Origin: Bufo bufo
Taxonomy: Eukaryota > Chordata > Amphibia > Anura > Bufonidae
DNA length: 64,000 nucleotides
Reading direction: 5' to 3'
Assembly: GCF_905171765.1 (NCBI RefSeq)
Contig: NC_053390.1
Coordinates: forward strand, 505,830,301 to 505,894,300
Shown: positions 53,984 through 64,000 of the stretch, piece by piece
Layout of the letters: the number at the start of each line of letters is the position of its first letter
How positions within the stretch are numbered: the stretch's first letter is position 1
The notes under the pieces: generated by a model
The model's database searches: none
What the model was told of the DNA's origin: nothing
What the model saw: only the letters and a program-made list of their open reading frames with translations
Program-made: the position numbers and the translations under genes

Positions 53984-54953
53984 TAAGGCCCCTTGCAGAC
54001 GAGCGTGTCCGGATTAGGTCCGGATGTGTTGTCTGCGATCAGGAAAAATCGTGCGAGTAGGTACGCAATTGCAGTCAGTTTTGACTGCGATTGCGTTCCG
54101 ATGTTCAGTTTTTATCTTGCGGGTGTAATGCTTTTAAGCACGCGCGTGATAAAAAACTGACTGTGGTACCCAGAACCGAACCCAGACTTCTTCACTGAAG
54201 TTCAGGTTTGGGTTAGTTGTTCTGTAGATTTTATTATTTTCCCTTATAACACGGTTATAAGGGAAAATAATAGCATTCTTAATACAGAATGCTTACTAAA
54301 ATTTGGCTTTAAGGGTTAAAAAAATAAATAAAAATTAACTCACCTCATCCTGTTGTTCGCGCAGCCGGCATCTTCTTTCTTCTTCTTTCAGGACCTGCCA
54401 AAGGACCTTTGATGATATAATCTTCATTCAGCAGGACCTGAGCTGACGTTACCGCACTCACCATGCGGTGACCACGTTTACGTCATCAAAGGTCCTTTGG
54501 CAGGTCCTGAAAAAAGAAGAAAGACGATGATGCTGGCTGCGCGAACAGCAGGATCAGGTGAGTTAATTTTTTGGAACCCCTAAAGCCACATTTTAGTAAG
54601 CATTCTGTATTAATAATGCTATTATTTTCCCTTATAACCATGTTATAAGGGAAAATAATACAGTAAATTGACTTTTATCAATTTACTTACATCATTTCCT
54701 AGCAACCAAGCGTGAAAATCGCATCGCATCCGCACTTGCAGACCCATTCATTTCTATGGGTCCTGCGTTGCGTGAAAAACGCTGAATATAGAACATGCTG
54801 CGATTTTCACGCAACGCAGAAGTGATGCGTGAAAATCACCGCTCATCTGAACAGCCCCATTGAAGTGAATGGGTCGGGATTCAGTGCGGGTGCAATGCGT
54901 AAGATGAACGCATTGCACCAGCACGGAATTCTCGCCCGTGTGAAAGGGGCCTA
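53984..54953. mobile_element. MITE (TAAGGCCCCTTGCAGACG ends) with a nested palindrome
   Basis: The outer ends TAAGGCCCCTTGCAGACGAG and the complement of TTAGGCCCCTTTCACACGGG are inverted repeats, with further pairing inside (GTGCGTGAAAA, GCAATTGCAG). The central 431 bases are a separate palindrome. The outer target duplication is not clear. Confidence 0.8.
54231..54661. mobile_element. Nested palindromic MITE
   Basis: The whole segment folds on itself: TTATTATTTTCCCTTATAAC, GCATTCT(T/G)AATACAGAATGC, AATTAACTCACCT, GCGCAGCC and GACCTGCCAAAGGACCTTTGA each have a complement in the other half. Each arm also contains a smaller CCCTTATAAC/GTTATAAGGG hairpin. Confidence 0.88.
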
Positions 54954-54957
54954 AAAG

Positions 54958-55300
54958 TGCTTCCCCTGCTGCTCTATAAAAAGGCTCTCAGAGGCTACTT
55001 TTGGGTAATGTACCTTATGGTGAGAGATCCTTGACTGCTAGACATGCCTCTGTGATGCACTTGAAGACATTTTGGAAAGTTGACAAACTTTGAGAGAGTG
55101 CGCCTCATTGGACTGACAGAAGCAGGATTGTCGTTTCGACAAATTGTCCGCCATCTAGGCTATCTTTCTGACCCAGCTGGGAGGTGTTGGGAGCAGTGGT
55201 TATGTGAGGTCAGACACATGGCATACAGGCTCTGGACCACCCAGACAGACCACCAGTAGAGAGGATTGTTTGATGCACTGAGAACCTTGAGCAGCTCCCA
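54958..55300 (+). pseudogene. Tc1/mariner transposase, N-terminal remnant
   Basis: One frame from about 55090 reads FERVRLIGLTEAGLSFRQIV, RHLGYLSDPAG and CWEQWL, the helix-turn-helix region of a Tc1-type transposase. A stop follows near 55258. The upstream TATAAAAAGG at ~54977 is a fitting TATA-like sequence. The copy is cut by a MITE at 55302 and only a trace continues at 55576-55620. Confidence 0.6.
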
Positions 55301-55301
55301 C

Positions 55302-55575
55302 CAGGGGCTGGCTGGGCCCCAAAGCAATTTTTTTTATGGGGCCCCCCTCACTTACTGAAAACCTTTGAAAAAAACAATTTGTCTTTGTATCGCCAGGTCA
55401 GGGAGGGCATTCTTTGATATGCTTCATACTCTGGTATGTACTACTATGACAGGCACGGCCCCCCAATGTGATTGTATCTGGAGAGCGCCTGGTCTGAATT
55501 GTACTAGAAAAGACACTGCTCCCAGGCCCCTTCTCAACTCGGGCCCCGAAGAAGTTGCTTCCCCTTACGCCACTG
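55302..55575. mobile_element. hAT-type MITE, 274 bp
   Basis: Ends CAGGGGCTGGCTGGGCCCC and CTTACGCCACTG. Flanking octamers GCTCCCAC (55294-55301) and GTTTCCAC (55576-55583) match at 6 of 8, with both differences transitions. The interior contains GGGCCCC words near both ends. Confidence 0.65.
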
Positions 55576-55620
55576 GTTTCCACAGTTTCAGTGCACAAAA
55601 GAATTTGCAAACAAGGGGAC

Positions 55621-56598
55621 ATACATTATAAAATATAAAAAATGCTGCAGAATTGAAAGGCTTTATTAGTAAGTCAAATGAAAACCGTTAGAAGAGATTG
55701 GCACTCTACCTCCAGAATAACTATGAGAAATAATTTATTATTCACATATATGTAAACTACAAATAAAATACCATAAAAACAAAATAAAATAGAAGGTAAA
55801 AATAGTGCGGTTAAAAATACAAATACATCCCTTGTGGTAGGGATTTTGGTCTGGAAATCTAATCACATATAGTAAGCCGATTATACCAGGTTCAGAAGTG
55901 CCTACCCAATTCACTCAATTTGTCACTGAATGCTATATCAATATTGTCTGTACAGTTGTACCATCGCAATAGTTGTATCAACGATAACTTTGCAGTTATA
56001 TTGTTGCAAACGCAGCCTGTTACATTACAATACAATGTTAGTCTACATCCGTTCGTTATACAGGCTCATTCTAAACCACCATTAGGGCATTTGGTGAGTA
56101 TATAGAGATAATGTCCAATATGCATATATAAGAATAAGAGTCTGTATCAAGTGTTGAGAGATATACCACTTATGTCTATTAGGTGGTTTAGTAATGCGAT
56201 TCTATTCTCGTCAGCCGACATGTACATCTAGACGGGAAGGAACAAAAACATAAATAAAATGTAAAAGTGGAATTTACCTTAGCATTTATTTGAACATATA
56301 TAACATAAGGGTATAACATCTTTTAAATGTATATCAATCTCCGGTTCACACAAACAATCGCATGTGAATCACATCTGAACCTTGGTCTCCCCTTGACAGG
56401 AGGTTCCAGCCTGTCTGTCGATGTATATATCTAGATGGTAAGGAACGAAGTAGCAAAAGTAATCACAAAACAAAAATAAAGGTAAAAACAATAAACACAA
56501 ATAGAAACTAAAAGAAATTCATCTGGACATCTATTGGATTATTACTAATATAAGGGTATATCATGCATTTGGGTATACACCAATTTCAGATCTGAATA
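55621..56598. other. Non-coding with a degenerate duplication
   Basis: A ~150-base stretch near 56220-56370 (CATCTAGACGGGAAGGAACA, ATATAACATAAGGGTATA, ATCAATCTC) recurs in diverged form near 56440-56600 (ATCTAGATGGTAAGGAACGA, ACTAATATAAGGGTATATCA). No protein or known family recognised. Confidence 0.45.
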
Positions 56599-58118
56599 CA
56601 GATGTACTGTAGCGTTGTCCACTTGAAAAATGGCAAAAAATCATATTTAGCATGGCTGGATCTTAACAAGGTTCCAAGTAGAGCTTCAAAACATTTTTTG
56701 AGCATTCAATTGAATGAAAACAACGAATAAACTGAAACAGGCTGTTTTTCAGCTGATCAAAAGTTTAGGACCACACCTCCAAAAAAAAACGAAACCCCCC
56801 AAAACAGAAATCCAACTTCCAATAATGAACTCAGTAATGAGTAGCTCCGCCGTTATTGTTTATCACTTCAAAAATTCGTTTCGGCATGCTTGCTGCAAGC
56901 GTTTCCATGAGGTGAGTGGGAACATTTCTCCAAGTGGTGAAGACGGCCGCACGAAGGCCATCTACTGCCTGGAACTGTTGTCCATTTTTGTAAACTTCCC
57001 TTGCCATCCATCCCCAAAGGTTCTCAATTGGATTTAGATCAGGGAAACAGGCAGGATGGGCCAAAAGAGTGATGTTATTCTCCTGGAAAAAGTCCCTTGT
57101 CCTGCGGGCATTGTGTACTGTAGCATTGTCCTGTTGAAAAACCCAGTCGTTACCACACAGACGAGGGCCCTCAGTCATGAGGAATGCTCTCTGCAACATG
57201 TGGACATAGCCAGCGGCCGTTTGACGCCCCTGCACTTCCTGAAGCTCCATTGTTCCACTGAAGGAAAAAGCACCCCAGACCATTATGGCGCCAACTCCAC
57301 TGTGGCGCATAGAAAACATCTCAGGTGGGATCTGCTTGTCATGCCAGTAACGTTGGAAACCATCAGGACCATCAAGGTTAAATTTTTTCTCATCAGAGAA
57401 TAAAACTTTCTTCCACCTTTGAATGTCCCATGTTTGGTGCTCTCTTGCAAAGTCCAAACGAGCAGTTCTGTGGCGTTCAAGGAGACGAGGTCTTTGAAGA
57501 CGTTTTTTGTTTTTGAAGCCCTTCAGTCTCAGATGCCGTCTGATGGTTATGGGGCTGCAGTCAGCACCAGTAAGGGCCTTAAATTTGGGTCGAGGATCAT
57601 CCAGTGTCTTGACGGACAGCCAATTGGATCCTCCTGCTCTGTGCTGATGAAATTTTTTTGGGTCTTCCACTTGACTTTTTTGTTCCATAACCCTCAGGAT
57701 CATTTAAGAAATTCCAAATGACTGTCTTACTGCGTCCCACCTCACCAGCGATGGCGCGCTGTGAGAGACCCTGCTTATGCAGTTCAACAACCCGACCACG
57801 TTCAAAAGGGGAGAGTTTTTTTGCTTTTGCCATCACAACGTGTGACTACCTGACAGAAAATGACAATGAATCCACATCTTTGCACAGATTTGGCCTTTTA
57901 AAAGGCATGTGATCCTAAAATTTGGATCAGCTGAAAAACAGCCTGTTTCAGTTTAATCATTATTTTCAATTAATTGAATGCTCAAAAAATGTTTCGTCTC
58001 ACTCTCATTTATTCTTGTTGCATGTTGAATCTCTACTTGGAACCTTGTTAAGATCCAGCCATGCTAAATATGATTTTTTGCCATTTTTCAAGTGGTCTTA
58101 AACTTTTGATCCGGACTG
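56599..58118 (-). mobile_element. Tc1-like transposon, nearly complete
   Basis: Right end CAGTCCGGATCAAAAGTTTA (complement) is followed by TA at 58119-58120. The inner repeat CACTTGAAAAATGGCAAAAA...ATTTAGCATGGCTGG is present inverted at both sides over more than 100 bases. At the left the outermost ~20 bases do not match the right end, so the left terminus is damaged. One transposase gene with a single visible frameshift lies on the minus strand. Confidence 0.9.
56831..57833 (-). pseudogene. Tc1 transposase (DD34E) with one frameshift
   Basis: From the ATG at 57833, FERGRVVELHKQGLSQRAIA and GRSKTVIWNFL form the helix-turn-helix, followed by a GRPKK motif. Near 57600 (after RQDTG) the frame changes by one base, and the catalytic part continues to 56831. 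It contains [11 protein letters not shown] (first Asp), [14 protein letters not shown] (second Asp) and [11 protein letters not shown] (Glu), with 34 residues between the last two. Total length ~333 codons matches the family. Apart from the shift there is no stop, so this is the best preserved Tc1 transposase in the window. Confidence 0.93.
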
Positions 58119-59980
58119 TATATATCTAAGTGGTTCCTGCACCACCTAGGAGCGAATAAAGGTAAATGATACTGCCTGCCTGTTAAAGGGAACTACAGCA
58201 TGATACCACAATACATTTGATATGTCATTTAGCAAGAGTTTAAAGTGCCCACATATAGCACATAGTGGGAACTGCATCAAGATGAATCAGGCGTGGATCA
58301 GCCGGGGTTTCAACACACCAATGCCTGATGCATCAGACTAGATCATCCATGGTGCCACACCAACATTTTGACAAAAAAGAGACCGTTTTCTTCTGGCTAT
58401 CTGCCTCAGCTACTATTTTGATGCTGTTACCCGCCTGATGCCAAACATCTAATGCCAAGTGCTCCTTCTTTCACCCACCATCTTCAGCGATTACTAATAT
58501 TGCCACCCACCTCCACACTGTCACTTTGCCACTCTGTGCCGTACTGATGCTGCCATGTCTACATTATGTCACCGTGCCACTCTGTTGTATCATGCTGCTG
58601 CTGCTTCCATGTCCATACTATGTCACAGTGCTACTCTGTTGTATCATGCTGCTGCTGCCATCTCCACACTATGTAACCTGGCCACTCGCTGGCCTCCACA
58701 TACTGCTGCCAACTACATACTCTGTGATTGGGCCACTGTGTGGCCTTCTCATACTGCTGCCACCTCCACACTGTCATAGGGACACTCTGTGGACCTCACA
58801 TGCTGTTCACAGCCTCCCCACTTCATGACTGGGCCACTATTTTGGCTTTCGGCCTGGCTGACATCATCATTTATTTGACCTATCTTCTGATCTGTCAGAA
58901 GGAAAAATGAGACGTACAACAGATCCTGTCTGTGTAGCAGCTGTAAGACCTGTAAGGGATCGCCTCTTATTCGGGGGTCATTCTCACAATGATCTTCATA
59001 ACCACTGGGTTTCAGGTCCAAACAGTGCAATTTATTTTACACTCTTCATACACAACATGGCATAAAACAAAAGCCTGCCTGTCTGGGCTCTACCTAAACA
59101 TAATAAACATCGTATCCCTAACTCGGCTATACGATAGCGTTCCCACATGGAACCAGGTGCGGCTTACCCCAGACATACAGTCCACCAGCCCTCAGGCTGT
59201 AACAAATGCAGTACCTTTGGAGGGGGTTGTGGTCTAGCAGTCCTCCTGACTCTGACCTTTCAATGCTTGTTCCCAGGTGTCGCTGAGTCCCCCAAAGTCC
59301 AGGCTATTGCATAGCCTCGTGGCCCCTCAGCCTTGCCTAGCTGAGACCACACTGACAGAGCCTCACCAGGCCTCTGTCTGCACACTCTCCAGAGTGAGAC
59401 ACACCCAGGATTAAATAGGATCCCTGGACATGAGCATGCCCTAAGTCCCGGACTGAAACCTGGGTATAAACAACACCTCAATGTTCACATTGCCACAGGC
59501 CTGTATGGTCCCATCAGAATTGGCTTATGATTTGGTAGACAAAAGCAGGAGTGGTAGCCAAAAGCAGGTACAATACACAGAAGACATGCAAATATTCCAT
59601 TCATGTGTCATCTCTGTTTTAGATCCACTCTTGTTTTTATTGGCATTAGCAATACTGAGCAAATGCTGACCGTGTGAAGGTGTATGCTCCAAAGACAGGA
59701 TCCTTTTTTTATGGGTTATTCTGACGGATCAGAGGAAGGGCAAATTAATCAGTGACGTCAACAAAAACTTACTGCTGACATCCTTTCAACTCTGTCAGGG
59801 GGGCTCTACTTGTATAATAGTGTAATAGAACAGGTTCTGTAGACATCTATGTGGAATCAGATGACAAGGGTGTAAAAGGAGTGCGCTTCTTCTTGACACT
59901 AACATCGACCTATAAGGCAGAGTTCATACTTGAGTTATTAGGCCAGGTTTGTCAAATTTAAGTATACTTTCTTATAATTT
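58119..59980. other. Non-coding with a CTG/CAC-rich minisatellite
   Basis: 58500-58810 holds about five degenerate ~55-base units (TATGTCAC(A/C)GTGC(C/T)ACTCTG, TCATGCTGCTGCTGCC). 59030-59480 has LTR-like text read on the minus strand (GTGTAAAATAAATTGCACTG) but no matched ends. 59570-59650 resembles the flank at 50060-50143. No gene supported. Confidence 0.45.
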
Positions 59981-61180
59981 TAATCAAGTTTTGGTTTAAT
60001 AAAATGAATGTTAAAATATTTAATAAATTTAATAATAAAAATTTAATATTGCATAAGACAGGAAAGAATCGGGCAGTCTTCTGTTTATTCAACGACGTGG
60101 TGTTGCGACGGAGAAAGCATTCCAACAAAAAAATTACTCTCCACCTGGAGCCGATTCCCAGACAGACGATTCAGAAATGAACCGCGGCTCCCAAAAGCAG
60201 CTCCTGGGAAAATCATCCGTCATCTATTCGCCCCACTTTATTTTGGAGGTGTGTAGAACCCGTGTGGGACCCTCACGCTGCAGATTGATCATGGAGACAC
60301 CGAATTTTATAATATATATTGAATAAATTTTATAATAAAATGTAAATTTTTTTTCATAATAACTTTTATTTTTTTTCTTAGGAGAGAATCGGCCAGTCTT
60401 CAGTTTATTCAAAGATGTGGAGGGTGTTGCGATGGAGAAAGCATTCCAAAAAAAAAATTCCTTGACACTGGGTTCAGACTTGAGCGTATTTGATATGCGC
60501 GTTTAACGCGGGTTTTTGTCGCACGGTTTTGTGCACGTTTTTGTCCATAGTCAACGCGCATATTACGAGCGTTTGTGTAATTGACAGCAGTGTCCTATGG
60601 CCGCAAACGCGCGACAAAACGCCCCAAAGAAGCTCAAGAACTTGTTTATGCGTCGGGCGTTTTTCAGCACGTTCGAACGCGCTGTAAAACGCGATGTGAA
60701 CCAGTCCAATAGGGAAGCATTGGTTTGCAATATTTAACACATTTAATAATAAAATGTTTATTACATTTTATAATAAAATTTTTATTTTTCCTAACACAGG
60801 AGGAGGAGGACATCCTGTGGTGCACGGAGATGGAGATGGTCTTCCGAGTCCCAGACAGACGTCTCAGAAATGAACCACGGCTCCCAAAAGCAGCTCCTGG
60901 GAAGATCATCCGTCATCTATTCGCCCCACTTTATTTTGGAAGTGTGTAGAACCCGTGTGGGACCCTCACGCTGCAGATTGATCATGGAGACACAGAATTT
61001 TATAATATATATGGAATAAATTTCATAATAAAATGTTTAAAAAATGTTATAATAACTTTTTAAAAAAATCTTAGGAGAGAATCGGCCAGTCTTCAGTTTA
61101 TTCAACGATGTGGAGGGTGTTGCAATTGAGAAAGCATTCCAAAAAAACAATTGCTTTACACCTGGAGCCGAATCCTGTCA
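59981..61180 (+). repeat. Duplicated exon-like units
   Basis: A block containing (T)10-rich text ending in AG, then GAGAATCGG(C/G)CAGTCTTC and GGAGAAAGCATTCCAA, occurs at about 60065, 60382 and 61075. A second block, CCCAGACAGACG(T/A)(C/T)TCAGAAATGAACC to GTGTGTAGAACCCGTGTGGG, occurs at about 60155 and 60853. The pattern is a tandem duplication of two exon-like segments with intervening AT-rich DNA, split by a MITE (60467-60705). No complete frame is present. The pyrimidine-rich/AG junctions resemble splice acceptors. Confidence 0.55.
60467..60705. mobile_element. MITE with ACTGGGTTCAGACTTGAGCG ends
   Basis: ACTGGGTTCAGACTTGAGCG at the left and the complement of ACTGGTTCACATCGCGTTTT at the right are inverted-type ends. 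The interior is rich in ACGCGC/GCGCGT and AAACGC words. It interrupts the duplicated exon-like units. Confidence 0.65.
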
Positions 61181-64000
61181 TGATTGATGCAAGTGCGCTA
61201 TTGGCTGCTCATCCAGCAAGATACTTCTGGGGGAACCTGCCTGCAAGGCTTAGGCCTCTACTAGCGGCAGACAATGAGAAGAAGACAAAGCTTGTTCTTT
61301 TCTGTACATTGAATGAATATTTTTTGGGGCCTGTACTCCACTCCACTAATATACCTCCAGCCACATAATCACTTGATGTTTTCTGTCCTGCGCTGCATTT
61401 CTGACAGTCCAATACAACCATTAAATACTGCTGTTATATTTTTGTTTTAAAAAAACTAACTTTTTGTGCTAGATAGTACATTTGCGGCCTGCGCTGCATT
61501 TCTGACAGTCCAATAAAACAGTTAAATACTGCTGTTACATTGTTGTTTGAAAAAAAACACCCTTTTTGTGCTAGATAGTACATTTGCGGCCTGCGCTGCA
61601 TTTCTGACAGTCCAATACAACCGTTAAATACTGCTGTTACATTGTCGTTTGAAAAAAACCTCACTTTTTGTGCTAGATAGTACATTTGTGGCCTGCGCTG
61701 GATTTCTGACAGTCCAATAAAACAGTTAAATACTGCTGTTACATTGTCGTTTGAAAAAAAACTCACTTTTTGTGCTAGATAGTACCTTTGCGGCCTGCGC
61801 TGCAATCATACCCTACCCAAGATAATCGCCCAAAAACTGAAAAAACTACGGCTCTCAGACTATGAAATCACTAAAACATGATTTTTTTTGTTTCAAAAAT
61901 GAAATCATTGTGTAAAACTTACATAAATAAAAAAAAGTATACATATTATGTATCGCCGCGTCCGTGACAACCTGGTCTATAAAAATACCACATGATCTAA
62001 CCTGTCAGATGAATGTTGTCAATAACAAAAAATAAAAACGGTGCCAAAACAGCTATTTCTTGTTACCTTGTCTCACAAAAAGTGTAATATAGAGCAACCA
62101 AAAATCATATGTACCCTAAAATAGTACCAACAAAACTGACACCCTATCCCGTAGTTTCTAAAATGGGGTCACTTTTTTGGAGTTTCTACTCTAGGGGTGC
62201 ATCAGGAAGGCTTTAAATGGGACATGGTGTCAAAAAACCAGTCCAGCAAAATCTGCCTTCCAAAAACCGTATGGCATTCCTTTCCTTCTGCGCCCTGCCG
62301 CGATTTACGACCACATATGGGGTGTTTCTGTAAACTACAGAATCAGAGCCATAAATATTGAGTTTTGTTTGGTTGTTAAACCTTGCTTTGTAACTGGAAA
62401 AAAAATTATTAAAATGGAAAATCTGCCAAATAAGTAAAATTTTGAAATTGTATCTCTATTTTCCATTAATTCTTGTGGAACACCTAAACGGTTAACAAGG
62501 TTTGTAAAATCAGTTTTGAATACCTTGAGGGGTGTAGTTTCTAGAATGGGTTCATTTTTGGGTGGTTTCTATTATGTAAGCCTCACAAAGTGACTTCAGA
62601 TCTGAACTGGTTCTTGAAAAGTGGGTTTTTGAAAATTTCTGAAAAATTTCAAGATTTGCTTCTAAACTTCTAAGCCTTGTAATATCCCCAAAAAATAAAA
62701 TGTCATTCCCAAAATGATCCAAACATGAAGTAGACATGTGGGGAATGTAAAGTAATAACTATTTTTGTAGGTATTGCTATGTATTATAGAAGTAGAGAAA
62801 TTGAAACTTGGAAATTTGCAAATTTGGTATTTTTTTATAAATAAAAATGAATATTTTTTACTCCATTTTACCAGTGTCATGAAGTACAATATGTGACGAA
62901 AAAACACTCTCAGAATGGCCTGGATAAGCCAAAGCGTTTTAAAGTCATCACCACATAAAGTGACACTGGTCAGCTTTGCTAAAAATGGCCTGGTCCTTAA
63001 GGTGAAAATGAGCCCGGTCCTTAAGGAGTTAAATACTGCTGTTACATTGTCGTTTGACAAAAACTCACTTTTTGTGCTAGATAGTACCTTTGCGGCCTGT
63101 GCTACATAGATTCTGACAGTCCAATAAAACCAGTCAATACTGCTGTTACATTGTCGTTTGAAAAAAACTCACTTTTTGTGCTAGATAGTACATTTGCGGC
63201 CTGCGCTGCATTTCTGACTGTCCAGTAAAACAGTTAAATACTGCTGTTACATTGTAGCTTGATAAAAACTCATTTTTTGTGCTAGATAGTACATTTGCGG
63301 CCTGCGCTACATTTCTGACAGTCCAATAAAACCAGTCAATACTGCTGTTACAATGTTGTTTGAAAAAAACTTACTTTTTGTGCTAGATAGTACATTTGCG
63401 GCCTGTGCTGCATTTCTGACATTCCAATACAACCGTTAAATACTGCTGTTATATTGTTGCTTGAAAAAAAACCACCCTTTTTGTGCTAGATAGTACATTT
63501 GCGGCCTGCGCTGCATTTCTGACAGTCCAATACAACCGTTAAATACTGCTGTTATATTTTTGTTTGAAAAAACTCACTTTTTGTGCTAGATAGTACATTT
63601 GCGGTCTGTGCTGCATTTCTAACAGTCCAATACAACCTTTAAATACTGCTGCTATATTGTTGTTTGAAAAAAACACCCTTTTTGTGCTAGATAGTACATT
63701 TGCAGCCTGCGCTGCATTTCTGACAGTCCAATAAAACAGCTAAATACTGCTGTTACATTGTCATTTTAAAAAAACAAACACTTTTTGTACTAGATAGTAC
63801 CTTTGCACCCTGTGCTACATTTCTGACAGTCCAATAAAACCAGTCAATACTGCTGTTACATTGTAGTTTGATAAAATCTCACTTTTTGTGCTAGATAGTA
63901 CATTTGCTGCCTGCACTGCATTTCTGACAGTCAATACATCCGTTAAATGCTGCTGTTATGTTATTGTTTATAAAAAACACCCTTTTTGTGCTAGATAGTA
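61181..64000 (-). repeat. ~100-bp satellite, probably the interior of a hAT element
   Basis: From 61430 a unit of about 98-104 bases (TTTTTGTGCTAGATAGTACA, TTTGCGGCCTGCGCTGCATT, TCTGACAGTCCAATA, TAAATACTGCTGTTACATTG) repeats at least 14 times. It is interrupted at 61804-63028 and runs off the window end. Immediately left, 61260-61400 is the complement of the internal repeat of the hAT at 348-4029 (GTGGCTGGAGGTATATTA, GTACAGGCCCC), so array and hAT probably form one element. The 123-codon open frame at 61434-61805 is just four satellite units and is not a gene. Confidence 0.8.
61804..63028 (-). mobile_element. TTAA element, copy 3, inverted and truncated
   Basis: Read on the minus strand from 63028 it starts CTCCTTAAGGACCGGGC and continues ATTTTTAGCAAAGCTGACC and CACTTTATGTGGTGATGACTT, parallel to copies 1 and 2. 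TTAA at 63029-63032 joins the satellite. The other end is missing: the junction at 61803/61804 lacks TTAA and about 24 bases of satellite, so a deletion removed that terminus. Confidence 0.75.

Noticed and set aside
61434..61805. 123-codon open frame on the minus strand with a repeated amino-acid pattern
   Set aside because: It is four copies of a ~100-bp satellite whose unit length happens to keep the frame open; the motif repeats with the DNA unit.
61430..64000. Regular direct repeats that could suggest a CRISPR array
   Set aside because: The whole ~100-bp unit repeats without unique spacers and the context is vertebrate transposon DNA.

Overview
This window looks like intergenic, repeat-saturated DNA from a large vertebrate genome, most likely an anuran amphibian. 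That is an inference from the mix of repeat classes: Tc1-like elements, non-autonomous hAT elements and MITEs, a CR1 LINE, an L1-clade LINE, a chromodomain Ty3/gypsy element, and TTAA-flanked repeats carrying long internal tandem arrays. I found no convincing host gene, tRNA, rRNA or CRISPR array. Nearly every long open frame belongs to a transposable element, and most short ones are shadows or microsatellite translations.

Layout. 1-4.0 kb: a palindromic MITE, then a 3.7 kb hAT element (8-bp target duplication, broken transposase). 6.2-8.9 kb: a second hAT with a Tc1 element and a short retroposon nested inside. 9.5-10 kb: mariner and hAT ends. 10.2-16.3 kb: a young, almost complete Ty3/gypsy chromovirus (two 648-bp LTRs, about 8 differences) sitting inside an older solo LTR. 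17.4-19.3 kb: a MITE and a LINE remnant. 20.9-26.1 kb: a Tc1 element split by a TTAA element that itself contains a solo LTR, plus MITEs. 26.2-28.0 kb: CR1 with a MITE in it. 29.8-32 kb: an internally deleted Tc1 and a solo LTR. 32.6-37.2 kb: hAT-type DNA with AAT-rich minisatellite and a second TTAA element. 39.1-47.0 kb: a hAT element with an 8-bp target duplication, interrupted by an unidentified retroposon-like block, which in turn holds a full-length L1 (40378-46228) with both ORFs open. 47.9-50.1 kb: a palindromic element split by a 1.85 kb hAT, itself containing a 145-bp MITE. 50-55.6 kb: MITEs and minisatellites. 56.6-58.1 kb: a nearly intact Tc1. 60-61.2 kb: duplicated exon-like units. 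61.2 kb to the end: a roughly 100-bp satellite that seems to belong to a hAT element, interrupted by a third TTAA element.

The elements do not form a pathway. What they record is order of insertion: at least six nested stacks can be dated relative to one another from exact target duplications. The two elements closest to being functional are the L1 (both ORFs uninterrupted) and the gypsy element (1.2% LTR divergence but three visible frame lesions). Boundaries given with target duplications are firm. Those of old degenerate repeats are approximate.
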